From contig NC_081824.1 of assembly GCF_030867095.1 (NCBI RefSeq), positions 345,706,203 through 345,770,202 of the forward strand: a stretch of DNA of 64,000 nucleotides, in the 5' to 3' direction. Below the pieces are notes generated by a model that worked only from the letters and a program-made list of their open reading frames with translations, was not told where the DNA came from and ran no database searches. The DNA is from Alligator mississippiensis. Lineage: Eukaryota; Chordata; Crocodylia; Alligatoridae. Positions within the stretch are counted from its first letter, which is position 1, and each line of letters begins with the position of its first letter. The position numbers and the translations under genes were made by a program. Shown here piece after piece: positions 37,348 through 58,539 of the stretch.

Positions 37348-37559
37348 TGCTACACATTCCCTTTAAAAAAAAATTAACACTTTGGCCCAAATCTATGTCT
37401 AGACAAATAAGTAACTAAAACCACAAAATCTTTGGGAATTTATTCAGGCCTCCTTTGTGGATTATTGCTCTGTCCCCTCCTGGGAAAGTGCATAATTCCT
37501 TTCAAGGACACAAAAAGAAAGAGGAAGAGACAGACCCTTGTAGCTTTTAAACCACTGGT

Positions 37560-37690
37560 AATGGTTATATAGCACATACCTGCAGGATAGAGACCCAGGT
37601 TGTAGGCTGTCTCCCACCTAGAGTAACTTTGAACCAGCATCTCTTACTACCTAGCCAAGCGTCCTAAGCATCAGGCCATAGGCTAAAAAC
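37560..37690 (-). repeat. tRNA-derived SINE remnant, reversed
   Basis: The minus strand reads TAGCCTATGGCCTGATGCTT, then GATGCTGGTTCAAAGTTACT, which resembles a B box. It continues into GGTGGGAGACAGCC, compatible with a SINE body. Confidence 0.45.
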
Positions 37691-37962
37691 TACTAAGGGC
37701 ACTTTCCACCCTTTCTGGCCTGTTGGGCAACCAAGCAGGGAAGATATGTGAGGCCAGCTAGAAAAGATATGTAAGGAAATGTGACCTAGTGAAGCTGACT
37801 TTGCTTTGGGAAGTAGGGTGCTCTGGGTTCTAGCCCCCCAAGGCTTTTTCTACACTTTGAAATTATTAGACAGTAGATAAAATGAAGAAACAGAATCTTC
37901 CCTACTAGGGCAGGAGATGAGAACCCAGGGCATCCTCCTTTGAAGGGCTCTGTCTATCTCAC

Positions 37963-38283
37963 TGTGTGTGTCTACGAGAGATGTTGACTGTGCAGTAGCC
38001 AAAAAATACTGAGCAGTAGCATGTCACAGCATGGACAATGCTAATATGCTGCTGCGCAATATTATTAGGCTACTGTGCAGTAGCATCACGTAAAAGATGT
38101 TGACCAGCACTACTATGCAGTAGTGCTGGTCAACATCTTTTACGTGATACTACTGCGCAGTAGCCTAATAATACTGCGTAGTAACTCTGGTTACTGTGCA
38201 TTGATTTAGTACTTGGCAATTCAAGTACTAAATAAATGTGCAGTAACAAGTGTGCAGTAGTGTCTCATCTAGACATGCCCACT
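37963..38283. mobile_element. Palindromic DNA element with large hairpin
   Basis: Ends GTGTGTGTCTACGAGAGA and TCTCATCTAGACATGCCCAC are imperfect inverted copies. The interior is a nearly perfect hairpin (arms 38052-38113 and 38120-38181) plus the family core at 38207-38230. CTGTGCAGTAG motifs repeat throughout. No coding capacity. Confidence 0.7.
38052..38181. repeat. 130-bp near-perfect palindrome
   Basis: Two arms of 62 bp surround a 6-bp centre (38114-38119). The inner 25 bp or so match perfectly (GTTGACCAGCACTAC against GTAGTGCTGGTCAAC) and the outer arm has only a few mismatches, mostly C/T changes in CTGYGCAGTAG. Confidence 0.9.
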
Positions 38284-40416
38284 GAGTTGCATTCTTTTTG
38301 GCTTGTTTGCCCCAAATATCTTCCTTTCTTGGCTGCTCCATAGAACAAATTTCAGCAGGAAGTTTGGAAAGTTCCTTTAGCAGTACCTGCCCTATGCAGG
38401 GTGAAATTGGAAATGTGGGTTCAAGTCCCCTGGGCAAGTAACTACTAAGTTATTAACCCAAAAATGGGAGGGAGTTCTTTTTTACTTCCCTCAAGTCAAC
38501 AGTTTTGCTCTTTCTTCAGCTAACATTTCAGGGGCTTAAGCAGGTACAATTTATGTTCTGGGGAAGCAATAAGATTGAAACAGCATAAGTAACCAGAAGT
38601 CCTTGCACCTGAGAACGCTCACATGGAGAAAGCACATTACACCAAGTTTTAGATTCCACACCCCACTGAGCAAGTGGCCCAAACTTTAGAACTTACTGAC
38701 AGAGTGGGATTTGGATCTCTGCTGCTACAGAACAAAAACACTTCCTGCAGGCCGCAGAGATCTTTTAACAGTACACCATATGCAGGTATCAACTTTCAGG
38801 AAAAAGTGCAGCAGATTGATCACATATGATTCATGAACATGCTTTAAAGGTCTGTCACGTACTTTGCTTACAGCTTAGCCCACCCTTTGTGAGTTGACAG
38901 AATGCCAAGGCCTGAGATTGCAATACAAAATCAATAGATTGCAAATCATACCCCAGTGGGTCTCATGCATTTCAATGGTTGGCATTCATCTGAAGAGTTG
39001 TGTAGCTTGAAGTGACAATAATGCTATTTTCTGCACAAGTTTTGCTTCAGTCAAATGGCAATTTTTGTCACAATCCATGGATTTGATGGGGGAAGGGAGA
39101 GGCGTTAAAGGATTCCATTTTGGTGCTTTATTAATGCTTTGTTATATATCTATACCTATATCTACCACTTGGGGCCAACCACATCATCCTTAGCTTAAGG
39201 AAGAGCTGAAGACCCAAATACTGTGCATGCCATGACTGAACTACCATACATACTATTGCCAATTCATTCATTAGGCCTGATGAGTAAACATAATTATACA
39301 TTTGTTTTTTCGTTTGCCCTCTTCTGGGCCATTTGAGGTCATTCATGCTACCAAGTTTTTCCTCCACAACTCTGAAAGCTAGAAACTTTGGAATGAAAGC
39401 TGAAATTCTTGGCTTCAGAAGCTCAGACTATGGTGAACACCAATCACCAAAGACTGGATTTTACTGGATGGTGAAAAGGCTAGATTGATTGTAACGATGA
39501 GTACATAATGCAATTTGGACCCTGAAACACAAGGATTTAAGAAGTGTCACTCATTGGAACCAACTGCACCAAAACCGTATAGAGAAATGCAGTTTGTGAA
39601 CATGGTCAGGGAATCCAATCCAGAGGCAGTTGAAGTCTGAGTATTTGTAAGGCTGTGTAATAGGGCATATTGCAGAGGTCAGAGGTTAGATGCCTAGACC
39701 AAAGGGCTTGAGCTTGTTAGTTTTAATGAAGTCATGTTTGTTTCAGTCTGTTTTAGTATCATCAATCAATCTGGCAGGGTACTTGCTAGAAACCTGAATG
39801 TTACAATTTTTATAAGATGATGAAGCAGGAGGTAAATACATACCTAAAAAACCCATATCCTAAACACAAAATCTTATAAGGCTGCAAGTTTACACTAAGA
39901 ATATCCTTTCAAATATACGCAATATTCAGTTACATACAGCTATATTAGCCTGACACTCCTGCTTAGGCCAATCATTTTAAAGCCAAATTTAAAATATGCT
40001 TAAGTCAATTCATTTAGACTCTTTCAGTGAATGCATCTGCAGACTATGAAACCAGCACTGTGTTCTCTCACATTCTGAAGATCTCAACAACTGTAAAGGC
40101 TAGAAATGTAACGATCATTTTAAAAAAGAAGAGGAAAAAAGAAAGACAAAGAAGAGGGCTTCAACAAAGGATAATAGAACCCCCACCTCCCAAATCCTGC
40201 AAACTAATGGCAATCCGAATGCAACTCATGACTTTTGGAGACAGTGAATATGGCAAAATGACAACCTTATTTTCTTTGGCAATAAGAATGATTGCCTTGG
40301 GTACCCCGTCTCAGAACTGGCAAGCAGGACTTCTTTATGCTTTCTAAGTTTTTCCCCATTTTATCTTTCCGTTGCTCTCCTCCATCTTTCATGGTTAAAA
40401 TAAAGACTACACATGA

Positions 40417-40454
40417 GAGTCATAGATTTTAGGGTCGGAAGGAACCTATTAGAT
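40417..40454 (-). mobile_element. CR1 3'-tail fragment, reversed
   Basis: GAGTCATAGATTTTAGGGTC and GGAAGGAACCTATTAGATC match the reverse complement of a CR1-type 3' tail. It is cut on the right by the hAT element that starts at 40455. Confidence 0.55.
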
Positions 40455-41012
40455 CAGGGGTGGGCAAAATGCGGCCCGTGGGCCAGATGCGGCCCGCCAG
40501 ACCATTCTATCTGGCCTGCAGTCCAGTCCCCCTGCTAGAAAGAGGCCAGCACAGCCCCTGGCCTTGAGCTTACAGCAGGCAGCCCACCTTCACATCATGC
40601 ACAAATCTAGGGGGTACATGAACTTCATGCCTCCCCCAGGGGTGCACACAGTAGCAGGGAGCCACCCCCCTCCCACCCCCTGGACAAGCTGCCCACAGCT
40701 CAGCGCTGCACCCCGTCCCACCCCAGCTGGGCAGTGCCTGACCTTGCCTCAGCCCCACTCCCTCCCTCACCACAGGGGCCTCAATCTGCACCTCCCCTAC
40801 CCCCCCTCCATAGACTTACCAGCCAGATACTGCTCTTCAAGCTGCCAGGCTGCATTCCTGGCTGCATGCATGCCGTGGCTGCGTGCACAAATGCGGCATT
40901 TATTGGTGACATTAATTGGCTACATGGGCCAAAACCTGCCAATTGCCGATAATGTCGATTTTCCTTTTATCGGTGCTGATCTGATATGGACTAATATATC
41001 AGTGCACCTCTA
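40455..41012. mobile_element. hAT MITE end with a second element nested beside it
   Basis: CAGGGGTGGGCAAAATGCGG opens at 40455, nearly identical to the element at 26911. A second unit, 40638-41011, has inverted ends AGGGGTGCAC and GTGCACCTCT and contains TTATCGGTGCTGATCTGATA near its right end, a known style of hAT terminus. The C-rich interior yields spurious frames. Exact nesting was not resolved. Confidence 0.55.
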
Positions 41013-41227
41013 ATGCCATGCTGAACTGGACTTTGTTGAAAAGAAAGGAAGAGGTAGCCTGGACCTAAGAAGCCAAGAAACAAGAGAAAAATGAAGGAAC
41101 GGGGTAAAAGCAGTCAAATACAGTGCATTCCATTCAATCCTATTGAATTGATTATCTATATTTTGTGACAAGGTCTTAAAAGGAACAAGACAATTACTGA
41201 AACAAGAAGCACGGAACATCATTTAAT

Positions 41228-41233
41228 TTTATT
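41228..41233 (-). terminator. MFSD9: Candidate MFSD9 poly(A) signal
   Basis: AATAAA on the minus strand, about 2.2 kb beyond the stop, followed by a T/G-rich stretch. A second AATAAA lies at 41657-41662 (1.7 kb). Which one is used cannot be told from sequence. Confidence 0.3.
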
Positions 41234-43395
41234 ACTGTTTTTAATAACAATTTTAGTATCATTCTTTTGTGACTGTGAAGAAAGAAATCCTTTAAAAAAA
41301 TCCTTCAGAAATTATTTGATTATCAACTCCAAACACTTCTTTGTCCAGAAGTATCATCATCCCTGAGACCACGTTCCAGTCCACATATTAGTCTTCTGTG
41401 CACATTTAGACAAGAAAACTGCAATATATCTTCCAAAACAAAACAGAGTTATGCAAAAATATCTGCTGGTTGTAAAGAGTACAACGCACATCCATTTTTG
41501 TATGCATAAGAGTATTTACACTTTCAGTTCTGTCACCCATAAAAGTGGTATTTGCACACTTACCCAGATTAATGCAAGACAATCTTCATTGTTTCTTTGG
41601 TCTAATGCCTTGGGTTATTATTGTTATTGGAACTTAAAAAAGAAAGTCTTTGCCTATTTATTGGTTATCAGATCACTAGGCAACATTTTTATCAAAGGTT
41701 TTTAAGTTCCAAGAGATAGCAGCAAAAATCCATTTCATAGTATAGAAATGCAGTATAAAAGTGAATAGGGTGACAGAATATTTTGAGGTGCTTGGTAAAG
41801 TGGTAGCTATAGGTTAGTGACTTTAGGCTACTAAAAGTAAATTAACTTGGGAGCCCTTTTACTTTTGAGGTTGGAACTTGGGCACATCTGAAAATTTTAC
41901 CTAGGTAACAATTCTTCCAATCCATAAAGGGAGGAGCAAAAGTGAGAATATATTAAAATATAAGCAACTCTATTTTCTATATGAACTTGAACTCTTAGAG
42001 AGAAATCAAGGTTACCTCCTGCAAACATAGAAGATGCCAGCCCTGTATGTTTGCTAAACTCAAAAGCACTTAAAATAATTATAAGATCTGCAGGCATTTC
42101 CATGGTGCTCCTACTGAAATCAGTGGGATTTTACCACTGACTTCAAATGGGAGTATGCATTCTGGAAGAGAAGACACATTACTGAGGGGAAAAAAAGATG
42201 ATTAAAAAACCCTACAAAACACCATCTGTGACAGTTCTGAAGTGATGCTTTGTTTATACTTTTTGAAAATGCATATGCACACAATGTTTTTATATAAAAT
42301 TCACACAGCTGGTTTTGTATGATATATCAAATAATTACATGGAAAGTGCATGAGATTTTCAAGTAAAAGACATTAAAAGTGCAAGGTATTTTTTTTTAAA
42401 TGTGGAACAAATTTAAAGCTCATGAAAACAAATGACTACTAGTGATTACTGGTCTGAACCAGGTACAATACAGAGCAGTACTCTGAATTCTGTCCCCAAC
42501 TCTCTTGATGCACCTTTGCTTGCAAGAATCTTTTAGCTTTGGCTTCCTAAACCATTGGAGACAAATGAAGACTAGACCAGCACCAACTGCATATACTTTC
42601 AATTGTTATCTAAAATGGCATTTGTACCTATATTGGTAGAGGTAAAAGACAATGAATTAATTAAACATCAAACAGTTAAAAATATTTCTCCAGAACATTT
42701 TAAAAAGCCAACTGAAGAATCAAGACGGAAAAGTTACACATAGAGCAGAGATGGAAGGAAACTGCACCGGGAATTTTGGGGAAATTTAAAAACATTTATG
42801 GCAGAAGGTAAGCAAATGGAGGTGGAAATTAGTGCAAAAACCACTAGTGCAAGTTTCAAGATAGTTTACATTCAACTGAATCACCTCTGCTCTGGATGGT
42901 GATATCATCTCTTAAAATACATGCTTCTTTTAGGCCTGCTAATACATAAAAGTGCCAGAACATACATGGTTCTATTACCCAGAAACACTGGGGCAAAAAG
43001 AAACAAGTATGGGATATCAAGAAAGTTCAGGGTGGGTACGATTCTAGGCGAAGCACTGATGAAAGTATTGATTTTTCAACATGCCATTGACACTCGAGAA
43101 CTCTTATTTTTTAAATTTTCTGTTCCACTCCTGCGCCTCTTGTTGGTGTCTCTAAATTACACCTATGAGCATTTGTCTTGACTTGTGATACTCCATTAGA
43201 AGAGTCCATGTGAATCTGAAGGCCGCATCAGGCCTCACTGCCCTTGAAGTTGTTGTTTCTTCTTATAACATCCTGTAAACTTATTGTGCTTACAATAAAC
43301 TTCTTTTGTGCTTATTGTTCTTTCCCACAACTTATCCCCAATTCTTTGAATTGCTTTGTTTCATTTAAGATAATAACCCTGTCCAAAATAAGATG

Positions 43396-54754
<11,359 letters not shown>

Positions 54755-54775
54755 CCTCCGGGCGGGGTACCGCAC

Positions 54776-54865
54776 GGGGAAGCTGGCAGCTGCTGCAGCT
54801 GCAGGGTGCAACGCATGCGCACTGCGAGCCCGGCTTGCTTCAGAGGCAGGGGGGAGGGAGAGAGA
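54776..54865 (-). repeat. Promoter-proximal copy of a repeated segment
   Basis: Direct copy of 52547-52650, only 22 bp upstream of the MFSD9 ATG, and thus probably in its 5' UTR or core promoter. It includes one NRF1-like site. Part of the module (CGCATGCGCANTGCG and CCGGCTTG) recurs at 54957-54980. Confidence 0.7.
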
Positions 54866-54966
54866 GTGACACACACGGGAGGGAGGGCGCATGCGCAGTG
54901 CAGGCTGAACGCCCGGTAAGCACGAGATGGGGATGGCATGTTGAGGTTGGCCGCATCGCATGCGCA
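54812..54966. promoter_or_regulatory. Three NRF1-like sites
   Basis: CGCATGCGCA at 54812 and 54957 and GCGCATGCGC at 54887 fit the palindromic NRF1 consensus, 58-212 bp upstream of the MFSD9 ATG. NRF1 commonly drives CpG-island promoters. Binding is inferred from sequence only. Confidence 0.65.
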
Positions 54967-55157
54967 GTGCGGCCGGCTTGTATCGCGAGGCATTGCAGCA
55001 TGACTGGGGGGAGGTGGGGCTGAGCAAGGGTATAAGGATGCTGCGGGTACTGAGCTGTTCAGAGGATTTTTTTTTTTAGGTTGAAATAGGCTCAGATGCT
55101 CCTAGGAAGGGAAATACAACTCGTGCAATAAAAGAAGGCAGTGCATTCAGTGCAGAC

Positions 55158-55890
55158 ACAGGATGATAGCACAAGGGGGCTGGAAGGGCATCTAGTCTAG
55201 CCCTTGCTCAGAGCAGAGGGTCTCCAATTAGACCATTGCAGCTTGGGCTTTGTCAAGCCAGGTCTTAACAACCACCAAGGATGGAGATTCCACCATCCCT
55301 TTAGGTAGCCTGTTGCAATGCTCAGCACCCTCCTAGTGAGAGAGTTTTTCCTAATATCCAACCTAAACCTCCCCTGGCTGCAGCTTGAGACTTTGCTCCT
55401 TGTTCTGTCATCTGTCACCACTGAGGACAGTCTAGCTCTATCCTCTTTGTTACCATCCTTCAGGTAGTTGAAGGCTGCTATTAGATCCCCCCTTTCAGTC
55501 TTCTCCAGACTAAATAAGCCCAGTTTCCTCAGCCTCTCCTCCCAAGTCAGGTTCCTCAGCCCTCTATCCATTTCATTGTCCTCTGCTGCATTTCTCCAAT
55601 TTGTCCACATCCTTTCTGTAGCGGGGGGCAAAACTGGATACAGTTCTCCAGATGTGGCCTCACCAGTGCTTAATAGAGGAGAATAATCACTTTCCTCAAG
55701 CTGCTGGCTACTCTCCTACTAATGTAGCTCAGTATCCTTGGCAACAAGGGCACACTGCTGGCTCACATTCAGCTTATTGTCCATTGTAACCCTCAGGTCC
55801 TTTTCTGCAGCGCTGCTGCCCAGCCAGTCAGCCCCAGCCTGTACTGGTGCATGGGATTGTTCTATCTCAAGGGCAGGACTTTGCACTTGT
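55158..55890 (-). mobile_element. CR1-type LINE 3' end, reversed
   Basis: The minus strand reads DKCKVLPL, ALVRPHLENCIQF, WEERLRKLGLFSLEKTERGD, LIAAFNYLKDG, DRTRSKVSS and [11 protein letters not shown], the C-terminal part of CR1 ORF2, with several stops. The 3' end, CTAGATGCCCTTCCAGCCCC, lies at about 55170-55200. The subfamily differs from the + strand copies (FNYLKDG rather than a YKYxRG block). Confidence 0.85.
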
Positions 55891-56515
55891 CCTTACCACA
55901 AGCTTCATGAGAGTCCTTGCAATCTGACCTGGAGCAGATGAGGAAGAATTTCTTCATGAATCCAAACCTGGCACTAAGTTTCAGAACCCATGAATAAATC
56001 CACCAGGTAGATGCCTAAAAGGTTTCTAACTCCAGTTGGGAGCACCAGTGCAGCCCAGTCCAAACTCCAACCCTTAGTTGTGGTCAATGTCAACACTTTT
56101 CCAAGGGGTATGACCTCTCCCTCCCCACCCCAAAGTCAATGCATGTGTGAGGGAAAAATTTGTTCTGGCCCCCTAGATACCAGCAGAACCGTGAAAGGTC
56201 TAGGAGTAGGCAAGATGAGATTGAAGTATGTTGCCAGAGCAGTCTGGGAAGCATGTCCTGCCCTCTCTTGTCCTCACATTTTGCAGTGCTTGCTTAGACT
56301 AAGAAGGGTTTTCATGTGGCTCAGCAGGAACAAGAGTTGTGGAGTCAGGCACTATAGTTCTGTGGATGGAAGACCCATCTCTAATACTGACAGCCAAGCC
56401 CCTTTACAAGTCTGGACCTAAAATTGCTATTTTAACAAAATAAATAAAATTGATGGCTTTAACAATTCATTTAGAAGTACAGCTGCATACTCAATGAATG
56501 TAGGAAGTTGGGGTT

Positions 56516-57386
56516 TGGGTTACAACGAAGGGACTCAGTTGTGAGAAGACAAATGTTCACCTGACCCATATGATTTGGTACAGGCTTTCTTCCAAAGAAA
56601 CAAAGGGACAGAGCTGTTGGCTACAAATGTCCAGCTTGGGATCCTTAAAATTCTAGTTTATTAGGCAGAATGAAACACTGTAATCATAAACCTTGGGACT
56701 GGTCCCCCTCCCCCACACACACATGCACACACATACACACACACAGTAGCAGGCTACAGAGTCAGGTATACCTATCCTACAAGTGCTGGAGTCTGTCGTT
56801 GAGGCTTCTTGCAGCCTGGTATCATCTTCTAGAAGGGGGTCGCCGGCTGTTCCTTCTGGCTGGACAGGTCTGGTCGAGTTGGAGATCAAGAGGGCGCCAC
56901 TGAGGGTCACTTTTCACTGGCTTTTATCTGTCCTTGACAGACTTTGGTGACTCCCCAGTTTTCAGGTTTGCCTAATCCAGGGGTCATTGACCCTCGTGGG
57001 ACTTCCCCCCCCCTCGGTGGCTACTGGACGGCATCTGTCAGCCCCAGGGGTCGTCCGCATGTACTTGCAGGTTTGGGAGTCCATTGATTAATTTAGAATA
57101 GGGCTATGGGAGCGGTTGATCTGGAGATACTCAGCCCAAAAGTTGGTCCCCATCATTGATTAACTCAGGCCAGGGCTTCTAGCCCTTGATCAGTGAGGTT
57201 TAGAGATTTCCCGGTTGTTACATTGTCTTCTATTGAGTTCTTCCCTTGGTTGATCTACAGCTTCCAGGTGATAATTGCTGTGTGCTACCTTGTTACACAT
57301 TCAATCACTGATTCACTCGCTCTTTCAGGGGCCGGCCTGATACAGAGAAGGACAGTTTGATTCCTGCCCTTGTTAACATTGTTACA
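56516..57386 (-). mobile_element. Probable solo LTR, reversed
   Basis: Read on the minus strand it starts TGTAACAATG and ends with CA after about 870 bp. It includes a possible TATA-like AGATAAAAG and a polyadenylation signal AATAAA late in the element, the order expected of a retroviral LTR. No internal retroviral genes adjoin it. Boundaries are approximate, no target duplication was found, and family and age are undetermined. Treated as a fossil. Confidence 0.45.
56713..56746 (+). repeat. Imperfect CA microsatellite
   Basis: CACACACACATGCACACACA-type run with two interruptions, inside the LTR-like block, in its presumed late-transcript part. Confidence 0.85.
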
Positions 57387-58149
57387 ATGTATAACTTACT
57401 AAAACACATTTAGTTGAAAGTTGAGGAGTATAAAATATAAGCTACAAATGCCATGGCACACAAATAGATAAAAATACCAAACTACAAGGGGAGATACAAA
57501 ATGCACACATACAAATTTTAAAACACAATTCCTTGTCTTGAAGTGAAAGAGAGAGGAAGGAAGAAAAGGTAGAAAAAGAGAAACATATCCAAAGAAGGGA
57601 GAGCAAATGCAGGCAAGAGGAAAAGGGGGCTTTCTGCTACAGAGTCAAATAAAGAACAAATCATTTTAGAGAACTGAAAAGTTCATGTTGCAATTTGTAA
57701 TTTTCAACATACTTCCAATGCAGAAAACTCCCCCGAACTAAGGCATGATTCTCTTCTGCTTACTTCCATTTTTCACTGGTGACATCGCATTTACTTTAAT
57801 GGAGATACTCTAGGTCACTGAGTCCAACCCCTTCTCCCAAAGAGAAACATCCAAGACTAAAGCCTCCTAGCTGAGTGATAATCACCACTTGTGCTCTCCC
57901 AAACCACCTGGCTACTTTTTAAAATCCATTGTTCAAAATAATAATACATTTGCATTAGCCTTCAGGCATTTGAGCCTTGAAGAATCCCTGCTTCCCACTT
58001 CCTGTTACCACTGCAAGGACTGCAGGAACTACTTCCTGTTTTGCAAGTCAGAAAGTAGTAGTTTTGCAAGCTGATAAGTTTACAAAATCATCTGACTCCA
58101 GGAGCAAGGGCTTAATGGAAACAGTAAATAGCATGGGAGGCTCCCTGCT
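57387..58149. other. Unassigned spacer
   Basis: About 760 bp with purine-rich sequence at 57540-57640. I saw no gene or recognised repeat. Confidence 0.6.
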
Positions 58150-58528
58150 GCAATCATACTCTGGGGAGTTTCATGGCCCTTCAAGGCTGAGCCAGGCCAC
58201 TTCTCTGGCCCAATCCCAAGCACTTGCATAGACGTATATATGTATATATAAATATATATATATGATATTTAGTATATCAATATATAATATTTAACATTTA
58301 TAATATTGTATAAGTACATATCAATATACAATTAATACATTTATTACTAATTGTATATTAACTTTGCTAATTTTAATATTTGCAAATTTATTGATAATAA
58401 ACAATATTTTATTATTATAAAATATACATCATTTAATTAATATATTAATAATAACTTCATTACTAATAATCTATAAATTATATAGACATATCAACTATAT
58501 AGATATAAATAAGAAAGCTTAAGTTTCA
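58150..58528 (-). repeat. AT-rich inverted-repeat arm (right copy)
   Basis: Reverse complement of 53968-54262, including GGCCCAATCCCAAGCACTTG and AATTTATTGATAATAAACAA. It carries about 50 bp extra in the AT-rich part. It abuts the 3' end of the reversed LINE at 58540, so it may have been carried or targeted by that element. Confidence 0.8.
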
Positions 58529-58539
58529 GGTGTTTGATT

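Larger units (their letters stand above)
32951..43395. other. Spacer between the convergent genes, including the MFSD9 3' UTR
   Basis: Repeat-rich. Palindromic elements lie at 33209-33438, 34209-34620, 36209-36232 and 37963-38283; GC-rich hAT-type pieces lie around 36280-37347 and 40455-41011. No gene was recognised in 34640-36200, 38290-40410 or 41020-43390. The part from 43395 down to about 41.2 or 41.7 kb is probably MFSD9 3' UTR. Confidence 0.6.

Noticed and set aside
40027-40347. 106-codon frame with a KKKRKKERQRR stretch
   Set aside because: A-rich composition produces the lysine run; no neighbouring promoter, domain or homologue recognised.
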